NCBI RefSeq assembly: GCF_000020145.1 | Contig: NC_010644.1 | Location: 992,001-1,056,000 of the forward strand | Source: Elusimicrobium minutum Pei191 | Lineage (GTDB): Bacteria; Elusimicrobiota; Elusimicrobia; Elusimicrobiales; Elusimicrobiaceae | Direction: 5' to 3' | Length of the DNA: 64,000 nucleotides | Shown here: positions 9,627 to 18,512 of the stretch, one piece after another | Layout of the letters: each line of letters begins with the position of its first letter | How positions within the stretch are numbered: the first letter of the stretch is position 1 | Program-made: the position numbers and the translations under genes | Notes under the pieces: generated by a model | Database searches by the model: none | The model's input: only the letters and a program-made list of their open reading frames with translations | Told to the model about the DNA's origin: nothing

Positions 9627-11192
9627 ATGTCAAAGTTCATTTTTGTTACGGGCGGAGTAGTAAGTTCTTTAGGTAAAGGCATTGCGGGCGCTAGTTTAGG
9701 CAAACTTTTGCAGCTTAACGGTTTTAAAGTAAACATGATTAAGTGCGATCCATATTTAAACGTGGACCCGGGTAATATGAGCCCTTTTCAGCACGGAGAG
9801 GTATTTGTTACCGTTGACGGCGCGGAAACTGATTTAGACCTTGGCTACTATGAAAGATTTTTAGGCGTGCCCACAACAAGGGCTAACACCAACACCGCGG
9901 GCGGCATTTATCTAACGGTTTTAGACAGGGAAAGAAAAGGCCTTTACAACGGCCTTACAGTGCAGGTAATTCCGCATATAACGGACGAAATAAAAAAACG
10001 CTTTACCGCTTTTGAAAAAGATTATGACGTTACCATAATTGAAATAGGCGGCACTGTGGGCGATATTGAAAGTTTGCCCTTTATTGAAGCGGCCAGGCAG
10101 CTTAAGCTTGAACGCCCCAATAAAGTTTTATCCGTACATCTAACTTTAATTCCCTACATCAAAAGCTCTGACGAACTGAAAACAAAACCTACCCAGCACT
10201 CCGTTATTAAACTGCGCGAGCTGGGCATTAACCCCGACATGCTTTTTTGCCGTACGGACAGGCCTCTTTCAGACTCTATAAAGCAAAAAATATCGCTTTT
10301 CTGTTCGGTTCCCAAAGAAGCTGTTATAGAAGCCAGCGATAAAGAGTCTATTTATCTGGTGCCTGAAAACTTTTACAAACAAAACGCCGATAAACAGATA
10401 ATGAAAATGCTAGGCCTTAAACCCAAACAAAAGTTTGACGCCACATGGTTTAACTTTATTAACAAAAACCTTGAACATAAAGAAACGGTTGATATCGCCA
10501 TGGTAGGCAAATATTCGGACCTTAAAGACGCTTACAAATCCGTTAACGAATCATTATTTTTATCAGGCATGAGCAATAAAGTAAACGTTAATATCATTTA
10601 CGTTAACGCCGAGAAGGATAATATTAAAGAAAAACTTGCCAATGTACACGGTATTTTAATACCCGGAGGTTTCGGCCCCAGAGGTATGGAAGGCAAAATT
10701 GAAGCCGTTAAAATAGCGAGAGAATCACATAAACCGTTACTCGGCCTTTGTGTGGGCATGCAGTGCATTTTCCTTGAAAGCGCCAGAAGAGCCGGGCTTA
10801 AAGACGCGGACTCTGCCGAATTTAATACCAAAACAAAAAATCCTGTCATTACTTTAATGGAAAAATATAAAGAAGACAGACCGCGCTGCGGCAACGCCAA
10901 AGTAGAAATTGAAGACGGCAGCAAAGCTTTTGAAGTTTACGGCACAAACAATATTGAGGAACGCCACCGCCACAGATACGCTTTAAACACAAAATATGTT
11001 GACGTTTTGGAAAAAGCAGGCCTTAAGATAAGCGGCTGGTCAGACGAGATTGCCGAAATTGTAGAGCTTCCTACCCACCCCTTCTTTATCGGAGTGCAGT
11101 ATCACCCTGAGTTTGGCTCACGCCCTATGCACCCTCATCCGCTGTTTAGGGATTTTATTAAAGAAGCAAAAAAACAAAAAAATAAAAAATAA
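9627..11192 (+). CDS. pyrG: CTP synthase
   Basis: 522 aa. The N-terminal amidoligase domain begins KFIFVTGGVVSSLGKG, with the P-loop-like SSLGKG. The C-terminal class I glutamine amidotransferase has the nucleophile Cys375 in GLCVGMQ and the His/Glu pair in QYHPEF. It converts UTP, ATP and glutamine to CTP. The frame is open further upstream, but AAGGAG sits 6 nt before the ATG at 9627, which fixes the start. Its place after kdsB fits CTP demand for CMP-Kdo. A strong terminator follows. Confidence 0.96.
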   Translation: MSKFIFVTGGVVSSLGKGIAGASLGKLLQLNGFKVNMIKCDPYLNVDPGNMSPFQHGEVFVTVDGAETDLDLGYYERFLGVPTTRANTNTAGGIYLTVLDRERKGLYNGLTVQVIPHITDEIKKRFTAFEKDYDVTIIEIGGTVGDIESLPFIEAARQLKLERPNKVLSVHLTLIPYIKSSDELKTKPTQHSVIKLRELGINPDMLFCRTDRPLSDSIKQKISLFCSVPKEAVIEASDKESIYLVPENFYKQNADKQIMKMLGLKPKQKFDATWFNFINKNLEHKETVDIAMVGKYSDLKDAYKSVNESLFLSGMSNKVNVNIIYVNAEKDNIKEKLANVHGILIPGGFGPRGMEGKIEAVKIARESHKPLLGLCVGMQCIFLESARRAGLKDADSAEFNTKTKNPVITLMEKYKEDRPRCGNAKVEIEDGSKAFEVYGTNNIEERHRHRYALNTKYVDVLEKAGLKISGWSDEIAEIVELPTHPFFIGVQYHPEFGSRPMHPHPLFRDFIKEAKKQKNKK

Positions 11193-11196
11193 TTTA

Positions 11197-11225
11197 AAAG
11201 GCCCCTGTAAAAAGGGGCCTTTTTT
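11197..11225 (+). terminator. terminator of the envelope-sugar/pyrG cluster
   Basis: The stem AAAGGCCCC / GGGGCCTTT with loop TGTAAAA is followed by a T run. Confidence 0.9.
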
Positions 11226-11332
11226 AACACTTTTATAACAGGCTTATTAACAGGCGCAAGGCATTTGGCTTTCTTTTTAAAAAGGCCAATATTTTTAGCA
11301 GACTTTTTATATAATGTCTAAAAGGAGATTTT

Positions 11333-11806
11333 ATGTCCACAAAATATTTTTTATCTTTTAAAACGCCTGTAGGTATACTTGAGTTAACCTCAAATGACAC
11401 CGCTTTAATAGGAATATACTTCACAAAAACGGTAAAAGAAAGCAAAACGCTGCCGCCAATATTAAAAAGCGCTAAAAAACAGCTGCTTGAATATTTTGAC
11501 GGAAAAAGAAAGGATTTTGATTTACTATTGGACTTTGGAGCAGGAATTTCCCCCTTCCGTCTTAAAGCATGGAAAGAAATGGCTAAAATACCTTTCGGCA
11601 AAACTTATACTTACGGGCAGTTAGCAGCCAAAGCGGGTAACGCAAAAGCATCACGCGCGGCGGGCGGAGCATGTAATAAAAACCCTTTTATGATTGTGGT
11701 TCCTTGCCACCGGGTTTTGGGCTCCAACGGCAGTCTTACGGGTTATGCGGGCGGGCTTAACGTAAAAAAATTCCTGCTTGATTTAGAAGGCATTTCTTAT
11801 AAATAG
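11333..11806 (+). CDS. ogt: methylated-DNA--protein-cysteine methyltransferase
   Basis: 157 aa. An N-terminal RNase H-like domain is followed by the DNA-binding/alkyl-acceptor domain with the PCHRV motif; Cys125 takes the methyl group from O6-methylguanine. The helix motif ASRAAGGACNKNP (usually RAVGxAxxxNP) is present. AAAGGAG lies 6 nt before the ATG, and TATAAT at 11310-11315 is a plausible -10. It is a single-gene unit; a hairpin at 11837-11858 could end it. Confidence 0.94.
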   Translation: MSTKYFLSFKTPVGILELTSNDTALIGIYFTKTVKESKTLPPILKSAKKQLLEYFDGKRKDFDLLLDFGAGISPFRLKAWKEMAKIPFGKTYTYGQLAAKAGNAKASRAAGGACNKNPFMIVVPCHRVLGSNGSLTGYAGGLNVKKFLLDLEGISYK

Positions 11807-11836
11807 CGTTCAAAACTATAAAATTTAAATTAAAAC

Positions 11837-11998
11837 ACCCCGGACTCACACCCGGGGTTTCTTTTGTTTCAAAACTTCGTTTTGTGATTTCACCCAACAA
11901 CAAACAGCAACGCCTCCACAACAGCAAGGCGGAGGGTTTGTGAAATCAGGAGGGTGCCCAACCCCGACTTACGCAGCGGGTATTCCATACTCTCATAA
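11837..11998. repeat. dispersed palindromic element, copy 1
   Basis: About 160 bp that recurs at 21690-21849. It opens with a terminator-like hairpin (ACCCCGG...CCGGGGT, then TTTCTTTT). Next come outer arms GATTTCAC (11886-11893) and GTGAAATC (11940-11947) around inner arms CCTCC and GGAGG. It ends with a conserved tail (ACTTACGCAG, then TACTCTNATAA). The left arm plus 18 nt (26 nt in all) is identical in both copies. No coding potential is seen. Confidence 0.75.
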
Positions 11999-12038
11999 TT
12001 AAATAAATATTAACCCGATAGCGGTTAATACTTATTTT

Positions 12039-12047
12039 TGATAAAAT
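12039..12047 (+). promoter_or_regulatory. extended -10 box (TGATAAAAT) of def
   Basis: TGATAAAAT ends 6 nt before the ATG of def. No Shine-Dalgarno sequence separates them, so initiation is probably leaderless. The inverted repeat TTAACC/GGTTAA at about 12011-12028 lies upstream. Confidence 0.5.
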
Positions 12048-12053
12048 ATATAT

Positions 12054-12584
12054 ATGGCAGTCAGAAGAATAGTTAAATACGGCGAAGATATTTTAAGGCA
12101 AAAACTAAAACCTGTTGATTTTAAGACTTTAGAACCGCAGCTTGACGCCATTTTGCAAGATATGCACGATACCTGCATGTCTTTCCAAGGGGCGGGGCTT
12201 TCAGCCAACCAAATAGGGCTTACGCACCGCATAGCCATGATTTTCATACCCGAAAAAACCCCAAAAGGCGAGGCTCAAAAATTTAAAAGATATGTTGTAA
12301 TTAACCCTGTTATAGTATCAAAAAAAGGCTGCGTTACCGATGAGGAAGGGTGCCTTTCACTTCCCGGCTTATGGGTGGAAATTGAAAGGGCCGAAAGTAT
12401 TGTTGTACACTGTTTAAACGAAAAAGGGCTTCCCGTAGAAATACACGCCAAAGGTTTTTTAGCAAAAGCCTTGCAGCATGAAATTGACCATTTAGACGGC
12501 AAAATATTTATTGACCACGCCGACCCGAAATTAAAACCTGAAATTAAAAAAGAACTTAAAAAACTTTCAAAAAACTGGTCATAA
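12054..12584 (+). CDS. def: peptide deformylase
   Basis: 176 aa. It removes the formyl group from nascent N-terminal Met. All three motifs are visible: GAGLSANQIG (motif 1), EGCLS with metal ligand Cys100, and QHEIDHLDG with His142, catalytic Glu143 and His146. It stands alone, without the usual fmt partner next to it, and is followed by a terminator. Confidence 0.96.
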   Translation: MAVRRIVKYGEDILRQKLKPVDFKTLEPQLDAILQDMHDTCMSFQGAGLSANQIGLTHRIAMIFIPEKTPKGEAQKFKRYVVINPVIVSKKGCVTDEEGCLSLPGLWVEIERAESIVVHCLNEKGLPVEIHAKGFLAKALQHEIDHLDGKIFIDHADPKLKPEIKKELKKLSKNWS

Positions 12585-12610
12585 ATTTTTTATAAACCAT
12601 TAAAAATTTT

Positions 12611-12644
12611 AAAACGTCTTGCAAACACGCAAGGCGTTTTCTTT
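12611..12644 (+). terminator. terminator of def
   Basis: The stem AAAACGTCTTGC / GCAAGGCGTTTT (one G-T pair) is followed by CTTT. The stretch 12645-12816 has small hairpins (for example AAAGC-GCT-GCTTT) but no gene that I can recognise. Confidence 0.8.
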
Positions 12645-12816
12645 AATATTCCCTACTTCTCCCGGCAAGCAAGGGATAACCGTCTGTCTTAAAGCGCTGC
12701 TTTAGCCCGCCGTCACAATAACTAAATTTTCGCGGCAACAATGCTAAAATTCGTAGCGGAAGGCTTTTATATCCGCGTCACGCAGTAAGAGAGAGGGTGC
12801 ACTGTTGAGAAAAGCA

Positions 12817-12843
12817 AAAGCCCCGCAGATTAGCGGGGCTTTT
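12817..12843 (-). terminator. terminator of the FadL-family gene
   Basis: The stem AAAAGCCCCGC / GCGGGGCTTTT with loop AGATTA lies 13 bp past the stop of the minus-strand gene. Confidence 0.85.
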
Positions 12844-12855
12844 AAGCTTTAACAA

Positions 12856-14148
12856 TTATATAACTCTGTTACTTAAGGGGCCGTTTCCAAAAGCGTATTT
12901 AAAGGATAAGCCTATCATGTGGCTTGAAGCGTCTTCATACTTAAACACTGTATTTCCTTTTTCCACGTTTCTGCCGGAAAGGTCGCTTATTAAAACATAT
13001 GAATAAGAAACGTCTATACCCATTCTTTCAGATACGTTATACCCCGCGCCGACGCTGAAGATATTTCTGTCATCTGCAGGAACAAGAGTATCCATATACT
13101 TTTTATTAATAGGGGACTTATCGAAAACATAACCCGCCCTTAAATCCCATGTGGGATTTAAAGAGTATTCAACGCCAAAACCTATGCGGAAAACATCTTT
13201 ATAATTTTTGTTTTCGTTTAAATACGGAGGATTACCCGGCCCGCCCGGCGACTGGCTAAGGTCGTCATAATCAATTTTTAATTGGCTGTAAGAACTCCAA
13301 AAAATGCCCATAATGTTGGCTTCCATGGTAAGTTTATTTGTAGGAGTAAAAGACAAACCGAAGGCCAACTGGTCAGGCAGCGTAAGTGCGGCGGAGGCGT
13401 TACCGTCAAAAGATATAGCGGGAGGAAGCGCCAAGCCTGGGGTTTTTACCCTGCCGGTGGCTACGTGCCTTGTTTTTGTTCTGTAAGTTAAAGCCGCAGC
13501 CCATTTTTCGGCCCAGCCGGGGTTATACAAAACGCCAAAATTTCCGCCCCATGTCGTGGAATTACCGGAAATATCCATTTTTGCGCCGCCGACAAGGTGT
13601 TTCCTTTCCTGAAAATCAAGAAACATAACCTCAAGACCCATAGCGAAAGACAAGTCATCCGTTACTTTAACCGCTAAATTGGGGTTAAAGGAATAAGTCA
13701 TTAAGTCTACCGTATAAGCTTCCCTTAAAACGGTGCCCATTGACCATGTTTCATAATCTTTATATCTGCCGCCAAGGCCATATCTCGGAAAAAAACCTAA
13801 ACCGAAAAAAACATCTTCCCTTAACTGTTGAGTAAGAAAGAAAGCGGGAAGGTAGAATGCGCCTGTTTCCAAATCTCTTTTTTCGGTTCCTATGGTTGTG
13901 GAACCGGATACAATAACTGCCGTTATGCCTGTTTGAAGCTGTGTGCCTTCAAGCTGGGTGATAAGCGCAGGATTAGTGGCTATTGAAGCGGGCTCCGCCT
14001 TGTTGGCCATAACCGCGCCGCCCATGGCATTGCCTCTTGCGCTAAACTCATAAAGAGCAAAACCCGCTGAATCCGCCATGCTGGCAAAAACAAACGGGCA
14101 TATTACAAATACTGCTTTTAACAACTTAAACATATTACTTTTTATCAT
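12856..14148 (-). CDS. FadL/OMPP1-family outer-membrane transport protein
   Basis: 430 aa with a signal peptide (cleavage near ADSA/GFALYE). The mature N-terminus GFALYEFSARGNAMGGA is the plug-region hallmark of the FadL/TodX family, which takes up long-chain fatty acids or other hydrophobic compounds. Alternating beta strands fill the rest. AAGGAG lies 5 nt before the ATG at 14148, which settles the start over the Met five codons on. No fatty-acid degradation gene is adjacent, so the substrate is unknown. Confidence 0.88.
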   Translation of the reverse strand: MIKSNMFKLLKAVFVICPFVFASMADSAGFALYEFSARGNAMGGAVMANKAEPASIATNPALITQLEGTQLQTGITAVIVSGSTTIGTEKRDLETGAFYLPAFFLTQQLREDVFFGLGFFPRYGLGGRYKDYETWSMGTVLREAYTVDLMTYSFNPNLAVKVTDDLSFAMGLEVMFLDFQERKHLVGGAKMDISGNSTTWGGNFGVLYNPGWAEKWAAALTYRTKTRHVATGRVKTPGLALPPAISFDGNASAALTLPDQLAFGLSFTPTNKLTMEANIMGIFWSSYSQLKIDYDDLSQSPGGPGNPPYLNENKNYKDVFRIGFGVEYSLNPTWDLRAGYVFDKSPINKKYMDTLVPADDRNIFSVGAGYNVSERMGIDVSYSYVLISDLSGRNVEKGNTVFKYEDASSHMIGLSFKYAFGNGPLSNRVI

Positions 14149-14354
14149 AAGTCTCCTTTGTATTCAAAAGACACATCATACAGTTATGCTTAACTGTACT
14201 TTTAAATTATACCTTTTTTGAAATAAGGCAATTTATTTTATTTTTAATTACGAACATTCTTAATAAAACTAACTTTTGCAAACAGGGTTTTAATACGCTA
14301 ATTGCCAAGATTACAATGCCTTAGCGTATTTTCGAAAGCAAAATCCCCAAAGAA

Positions 14355-14402
14355 AAAACCCCGCCCAAAAATCCGCGAAAGCGGTTATTTGGGCGGGGTT
14401 TT
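14355..14402 (-). terminator. long hairpin terminator
   Basis: AAAACCCCGCCC / GGGCGGGGTTTT encloses a second stem ending in CCGC-GAAA-GCGG. It follows the minus-strand TPR gene. Confidence 0.85.
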
Positions 14403-14416
14403 AAATGTAAATAAAA

Positions 14417-15046
14417 TTATTTATTTAATTCTTTTAATTTATTTTTAGCAAACGCAGCGAAATAAGTATTAGGAAAACGTGATTCTATTATCTTATAGTC
14501 AGCCGCGGCGGCTTCTTTTTTACCCGCCAGCTCCTGGCTGAGCGCCTTTGTAAGATATACCTGAGCAATAGCGTAGTGCTGCGGATTTTTATTTATAAAA
14601 TCTTCGGCGGTTAGAATGCTTGCCTCATAATCTTTATTTGCCTGATAAGCGGCGGCTAAAGAAATTTGCGCTACGTGGGCAAGTTCTTTATTTTTACCTT
14701 CGGCTACTTTTTTATAAAGAGAAACCGCCTCCGGGTAATTGCCTTGTTCATAGTTATAATCACCCATATAATAGGCGGCGTATAAAGCCGCGTTTGTTTT
14801 GGGATATTTTTCCGTAACAGCGGTTAAATTTTCAGGCTCGCCGAAAAGAATAGCCATAGTCAGCTCTTTCCAAGAATCTTCCTTAATTTTGCTTTGCCTG
14901 TATTCATAAGCGAAAAATCCGCCGATAAAAATAACAATTATAAGCACACCTGCAATTATTATTGTCCTGTGCGCCTGAAAAAATTTAATGAGCCTAACAA
15001 CAAGCCCTGTTACATAATCATGTTCGTGATGAGTTTTGTTTGTCAT
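14417..15046 (-). CDS. membrane-anchored TPR protein
   Basis: 209 aa. A short cytoplasmic N-terminus is followed by one membrane helix (about residues 26-49) and a periplasmic array of tetratricopeptide-type helices (blocks AAYYMGDYNYEQGNYPEAV and AQISLAAAYQANKDYEAS). The layout is like YfgM or YbgF-type envelope chaperone/scaffold proteins, but I cannot assign orthology. The start has no Shine-Dalgarno sequence and lies 6 nt after a TATAAT box. Confidence 0.75.
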   Translation of the reverse strand: MTNKTHHEHDYVTGLVVRLIKFFQAHRTIIIAGVLIIVIFIGGFFAYEYRQSKIKEDSWKELTMAILFGEPENLTAVTEKYPKTNAALYAAYYMGDYNYEQGNYPEAVSLYKKVAEGKNKELAHVAQISLAAAYQANKDYEASILTAEDFINKNPQHYAIAQVYLTKALSQELAGKKEAAAADYKIIESRFPNTYFAAFAKNKLKELNK

Positions 15047-15052
15047 ATGAAA

Positions 15053-15060
15053 ATTATATC
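15053..15060 (-). promoter_or_regulatory. extended -10 box (TGATATAAT) of the TPR gene
   Basis: On the minus strand TGATATAAT is followed by TTTCAT and then the ATG at 15046, the same 6-nt spacing as at 5173 and 12054. Confidence 0.55.
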
Positions 15061-15122
15061 ATATTGGTTTTTTGAGATAAATATACATTATTAACGGATT
15101 TAGGCTTTTCCGAACCCATATC

Positions 15123-15155
15123 AAAACGGGCCCCCAACTAAAAGGGCCCGCTTTT
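15123..15155 (-). terminator. terminator of the CDF transporter gene
   Basis: The stem CGGGCCC / GGGCCCG is flanked by A and T runs, 18 bp past the stop. Confidence 0.75.
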
Positions 15156-15172
15156 AAATTTTAAAAACACTT

Positions 15173-16156
15173 CTAATTACATCTGCCGTTGCAGCTGTTT
15201 TTATGCTCACAAGATTCTATTTGTATTGTTACATGCTCTATACTTGCGTTATCCGCTATTATTTTACGGGCTTCTTCTAAAACTAAGTCCCTGTCGGCGT
15301 CTTCGCTTACTGTAATGTGCGCCGTCAGTACCAAAAAACCCGAAGATATTGACCAAACATGCATATCATGGGCGTCAACAACGCCCTTAATGACACATAC
15401 GGAGGATTTTAAAGCTTCTATATTAATATGCCCGGGAGCGCCTTCTAAAAGGATATTAACCGTTTCGGCAAAAATTTTCCACGCGCTGTATAAAATAAGA
15501 AACGCCACTATAACGCTTATAATCGGGTCAGCTATATACCAGCCGAAAAAATAAATTAACGCAGCGGCTATTATAACGCCTACAGAGCCTAAAATATCGC
15601 CCAACACGTGTAAAAGAGCGCCTTTTACGTTAATATTATCCTTAATTTCCCTTCTTCTTAAAATCATAAGAACCGCTATATTAACCAAAAGCCCTATAAC
15701 GGCGATTATAAACATATATCCGCTTAATATAGGGGCGGGGTTTTGTATTCTTACTACAGCCTCTTTTAAAATAAAAACAGCTATTAAAAATATTGTGATA
15801 GCATTAAAAAAAGCGGCCAACACTTCAAACCTTCTGTAGCCGTAAGTTTTTGTTTTGGTTGCCGCACGCTGCCCCGCTATAACAGCTGTTAAACTAAGGC
15901 CTAAGGCAAACGCGTCGCTAAACATGTGCCCCGCGTCCGAAAGCAAGGCAAGACTGCCCGAAATAAGCCCGCCGGCAAGCTCAACAACCATAAAAATTAT
16001 TATTAAAATAAAACTTATAAGCAACGCTTTTTTGCTTGCGCCCGCACCATGGTCGTGATGGCGGTGCCCGTGCTCGTGGAGAGCATGCGCGTGATGTCCT
16101 TGTTTATGCCCGTGTGAACAGGCACAGACATGTAAATGTTCTTCTTTTTTAGTCAT
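15173..16156 (-). CDS. cation diffusion facilitator (CDF) metal exporter
   Basis: 327 aa, CzcD/ZitB-like. A very His-rich N-terminus (about residues 6-38) probably binds metal. Six membrane helices follow; the transport-site motifs are SDAGHMFSD in helix 2 and HVLGDILGS in helix 5. A cytoplasmic metal-sensing domain ends in a Cys/His-rich tail (CEHKNSCNGRC). It exports Zn, Co or Cd by proton antiport. A terminator (16205-16243) separates it from the upstream TolC-family gene. The metal cannot be told from sequence. Confidence 0.93.
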   Translation of the reverse strand: MTKKEEHLHVCACSHGHKQGHHAHALHEHGHRHHDHGAGASKKALLISFILIIIFMVVELAGGLISGSLALLSDAGHMFSDAFALGLSLTAVIAGQRAATKTKTYGYRRFEVLAAFFNAITIFLIAVFILKEAVVRIQNPAPILSGYMFIIAVIGLLVNIAVLMILRRREIKDNINVKGALLHVLGDILGSVGVIIAAALIYFFGWYIADPIISVIVAFLILYSAWKIFAETVNILLEGAPGHINIEALKSSVCVIKGVVDAHDMHVWSISSGFLVLTAHITVSEDADRDLVLEEARKIIADNASIEHVTIQIESCEHKNSCNGRCN

Positions 16157-16204
16157 ATAATAAAAACCATCCTCTTTTATTATTATAAAAATATATCATG
16201 AATT

Positions 16205-16243
16205 ACGCAAAAAAATAACGACTCTTTAATAAAACGCCGTTAT
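16205..16243 (-). terminator. terminator of the TolC-family gene
   Basis: On the minus strand ATAACG...CGTTAT is followed by seven or more T residues, between the two minus-strand genes. Confidence 0.65.
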
Positions 16244-16274
16244 TATATTTTGGTTTAAAGTTTATAAAAACTGT

Positions 16275-17738
16275 TTATTTTTTTATTTCTTTATCTGTAT
16301 CTTCGGCGGGCTCTTTTTCTACTTCAGGTTTAGCGTCTGAAGGCTCTTCCCCGGGGGCGTGGTCGTACCTTAAACCGCCGCCTAATGTTTTACAAATATC
16401 TACTATAAAATAAAGTTGGTTTCTTAAAGTAAGCGAAAGATCAATATCAGCGTCAAGCGCCCTTCTCTGAATTTCCAGTAAATCCGTAAGCGTTATCTTT
16501 TTAGACAAATAGCTTTTTCTTGCCAAAGTAACGCTTCTGTTAAGCGTTACTACTTCCCGCTCGCGCGTAGCAAGAATTTCATGGTTTATATTGTTTGAAG
16601 TAATTGCGTCATAAGTTTCCTTAAAAGCTTTTTGCACCGTTAATTCATACGTTGAAACCAGTATTCTTTGTTGCGCCTGCAGTTCTTCAAGTTTAAATCT
16701 GTTTCTGCCGCCCTGAAATATCGGCCCTGTTATAATGCCCGCGAAGTTCCATGTGCCTCCGGAGAAAAGCCTTTTCATCGACTCGCTTACCAAAACAGTG
16801 GCCGTAGTAAGCGATATGCTGGGAAAGAACCCCGCTCTTATAACGCCTATGTTGGCGCCCGCTTCATAAAGGTCCATTTCCGCCACGCGTATATCGGGCC
16901 TGTTATGCAGAATGCTTGAAGGCACCTGCGAAAGCATTTTTTCAACAACAGCCATTTTTTCTAAAGGCCTTTCACGCGGTATGCTTTCTTCTATAATCTC
17001 ACGGGCGGAACCGCCTATTAAAGTTGAAAGGGCTGTTTCATTGGCCGACAACGCAATTCTGTACTCAAGATAAATTGCCTTCATATTGTCTTTTTCCGCT
17101 TCCAAACGCCTGAGAGAAAGTTCCGTTGAAGCGTTTTTTAAAAATTTTGATTTATGAAGCGCGATATTATCATCTTTATCTTTTATTGCGGCGTCTATCT
17201 TAGCCAAAATAGAATCATACGCCAAAATAGTAAAATAAGTTTTTGCTACGTCCGCCGTGATAGTAAGACGCACAACGTCTTTTTGCGCTTCTCTGGAAAG
17301 AAGGCGAGCCTTCATAGCCGCCTGTAAGTTTCTTTGCCTGCCCCATAAGTCAATTTCATAGGAAGCGCCTACGCCTGCGGAAAACCTGTTGTTTGTTCTA
17401 ACCCTGTACCCGCCCGAACGCATGCCGCCCACGTTAAAACCTATTTGAGGCATTGAGTTGGCGGAAATAATGCCCGCCTCCGCCCTGGCCATATTAACGC
17501 GCTCAAAAGCTATAACTAAATTTTTATTATATTCAAGGGCGGTTTCTTCAAGCATGTTGAGGGTGGGATCTTCAAAAATTTCCCACCATTTTTCATTGTC
17601 AAAAACGCTGTAATCTTCTATTTTATACTGATTGGGCAAATCAGTTTCGGGCAGCTTATTTTTAGCTGCAAAGTTGCACCCCGCCGCTAATAAAAAAAGT
17701 AAAATAAAAATCTTTTTTAAAACAAAATTTATATTCAT
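16275..17738 (-). CDS. TolC-family outer-membrane efflux lipoprotein (NodT/OprM type)
   Basis: 487 aa. The lipobox LAAGC places the acylated Cys at residue 21. Two outer-membrane-efflux repeats follow, with the family block YEIDLWGRQRN (about residue 128) and long coiled-coil stretches. Such proteins form trimeric exit ducts for RND or ABC pumps. No pump or membrane-fusion gene is adjacent, so it is an orphan. The last 30 residues are a charged Glu/Lys tail, unusual for the family. AAGG lies 6 nt before the ATG. Confidence 0.9.
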   Translation of the reverse strand: MNINFVLKKIFILLFLLAAGCNFAAKNKLPETDLPNQYKIEDYSVFDNEKWWEIFEDPTLNMLEETALEYNKNLVIAFERVNMARAEAGIISANSMPQIGFNVGGMRSGGYRVRTNNRFSAGVGASYEIDLWGRQRNLQAAMKARLLSREAQKDVVRLTITADVAKTYFTILAYDSILAKIDAAIKDKDDNIALHKSKFLKNASTELSLRRLEAEKDNMKAIYLEYRIALSANETALSTLIGGSAREIIEESIPRERPLEKMAVVEKMLSQVPSSILHNRPDIRVAEMDLYEAGANIGVIRAGFFPSISLTTATVLVSESMKRLFSGGTWNFAGIITGPIFQGGRNRFKLEELQAQQRILVSTYELTVQKAFKETYDAITSNNINHEILATREREVVTLNRSVTLARKSYLSKKITLTDLLEIQRRALDADIDLSLTLRNQLYFIVDICKTLGGGLRYDHAPGEEPSDAKPEVEKEPAEDTDKEIKK

Positions 17739-17801
17739 TCTTAACCTTAGATAAAACGTAATATAATATATCCTAATTATATGGTATTGAAAATATAGTC
17801 C

Positions 17802-18482
17802 TTAGTCAATATAACCCGCTTTTTTATTAATTATAAAAAAACTACCGTCAAAATCAATAAGGCCTTCTTTTTTCATATTGGAAAGTTCCCTGCTCATGGC
17901 GCTTCTGTCAATAAATAAAAAATCAGCCAAGTCGGTTTTGGAAAACGGTATAGAAAATTTACTGCCGCCGCTTTCCAATTTCCTTTCATAAAAATAAGAA
18001 AGCAGTTTTTCACGTATAGTACGTTTACATATATGTTCTATTTTGTTATTTAAAAAAACATTTTTTCTGGCAAGTAAAGTAACAAGGTTATTAAGAATTT
18101 TATTTTTCCCCCCGCCTTCATACGTAAGCAAATTGGCAAAACGGAGCATCAGTACGCTGCAATCCATAACCGCCCTTACCGCCACGGGACTGCGTTTTAC
18201 CCCGGCGCAGGCAAGAGCTTCGGCAAAAATATCTCCCCCCGTAACCTCTGCCACTATATTACGCGCTCCGCTCAAATCTTCTTTTATAATATGGCACTTG
18301 CCTTGTGTCAACACACAGATTTCTGTTACCTCTCCCCCCGCGTTTATAATAAAAGAATCTTTTTTATATTTTTTTATAACAGGATACGTTTTTTGTAGAA
18401 AATCTTTTATCTCCGTTTCTGTAAGATTTTTAAATAACACCGTTTTTTTGAGTAAAGTTATATATTCTTGCATAAAAATCAT
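17802..18482 (-). CDS. Crp/Fnr-family transcription regulator, probable regulator of hcp
   Basis: 226 aa. An N-terminal cyclic-nucleotide-type beta-barrel (about residues 25-130) is followed by a dimer helix and a winged helix-turn-helix (KTDLADFLFIDRSAMSRELS). There is no Fnr-type Cys cluster. It is divergent from the ferredoxin-hcp operon, the usual place for an HcpR/NnrR-like regulator of nitrosative stress. The start is uncertain: ATG 18482 or 18473; the GGAGG at 18500-18504 is 17 nt from the first and suits a three-codon ORF (MQQ) whose stop overlaps the ATG at 18482. Confidence 0.85.
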   Translation of the reverse strand: MIFMQEYITLLKKTVLFKNLTETEIKDFLQKTYPVIKKYKKDSFIINAGGEVTEICVLTQGKCHIIKEDLSGARNIVAEVTGGDIFAEALACAGVKRSPVAVRAVMDCSVLMLRFANLLTYEGGGKNKILNNLVTLLARKNVFLNNKIEHICKRTIREKLLSYFYERKLESGGSKFSIPFSKTDLADFLFIDRSAMSRELSNMKKEGLIDFDGSFFIINKKAGYID

Positions 18483-18498
18483 TGTTGCATATGCAACA
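18483..18498. promoter_or_regulatory. perfect 16-bp palindrome, likely Crp/Fnr-type operator
   Basis: TGTTGCATATGCAACA is a perfect palindrome with Crp/Fnr half-site geometry (GTTGC-N4-GCAAC). It lies in the 5' leader of the regulator gene and about 40-47 bp upstream of the expected hcp-operon start point, so it could repress one side and activate the other. Confidence 0.65.
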
Positions 18499-18512
18499 GC
18501 CTCCTTTTGTTT

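Noticed and set aside
12645-12816. Possible small RNA or repeat between def and the FadL-type gene
   Set aside because: Only short, weak hairpins and no match to the dispersed element or to a known RNA; no promoter could be placed.
18482-18490. Three-codon ORF (MQQ) as a real leader of the Crp/Fnr gene
   Set aside because: It falls inside the palindrome and may be a by-product of it; too short to support as a gene.
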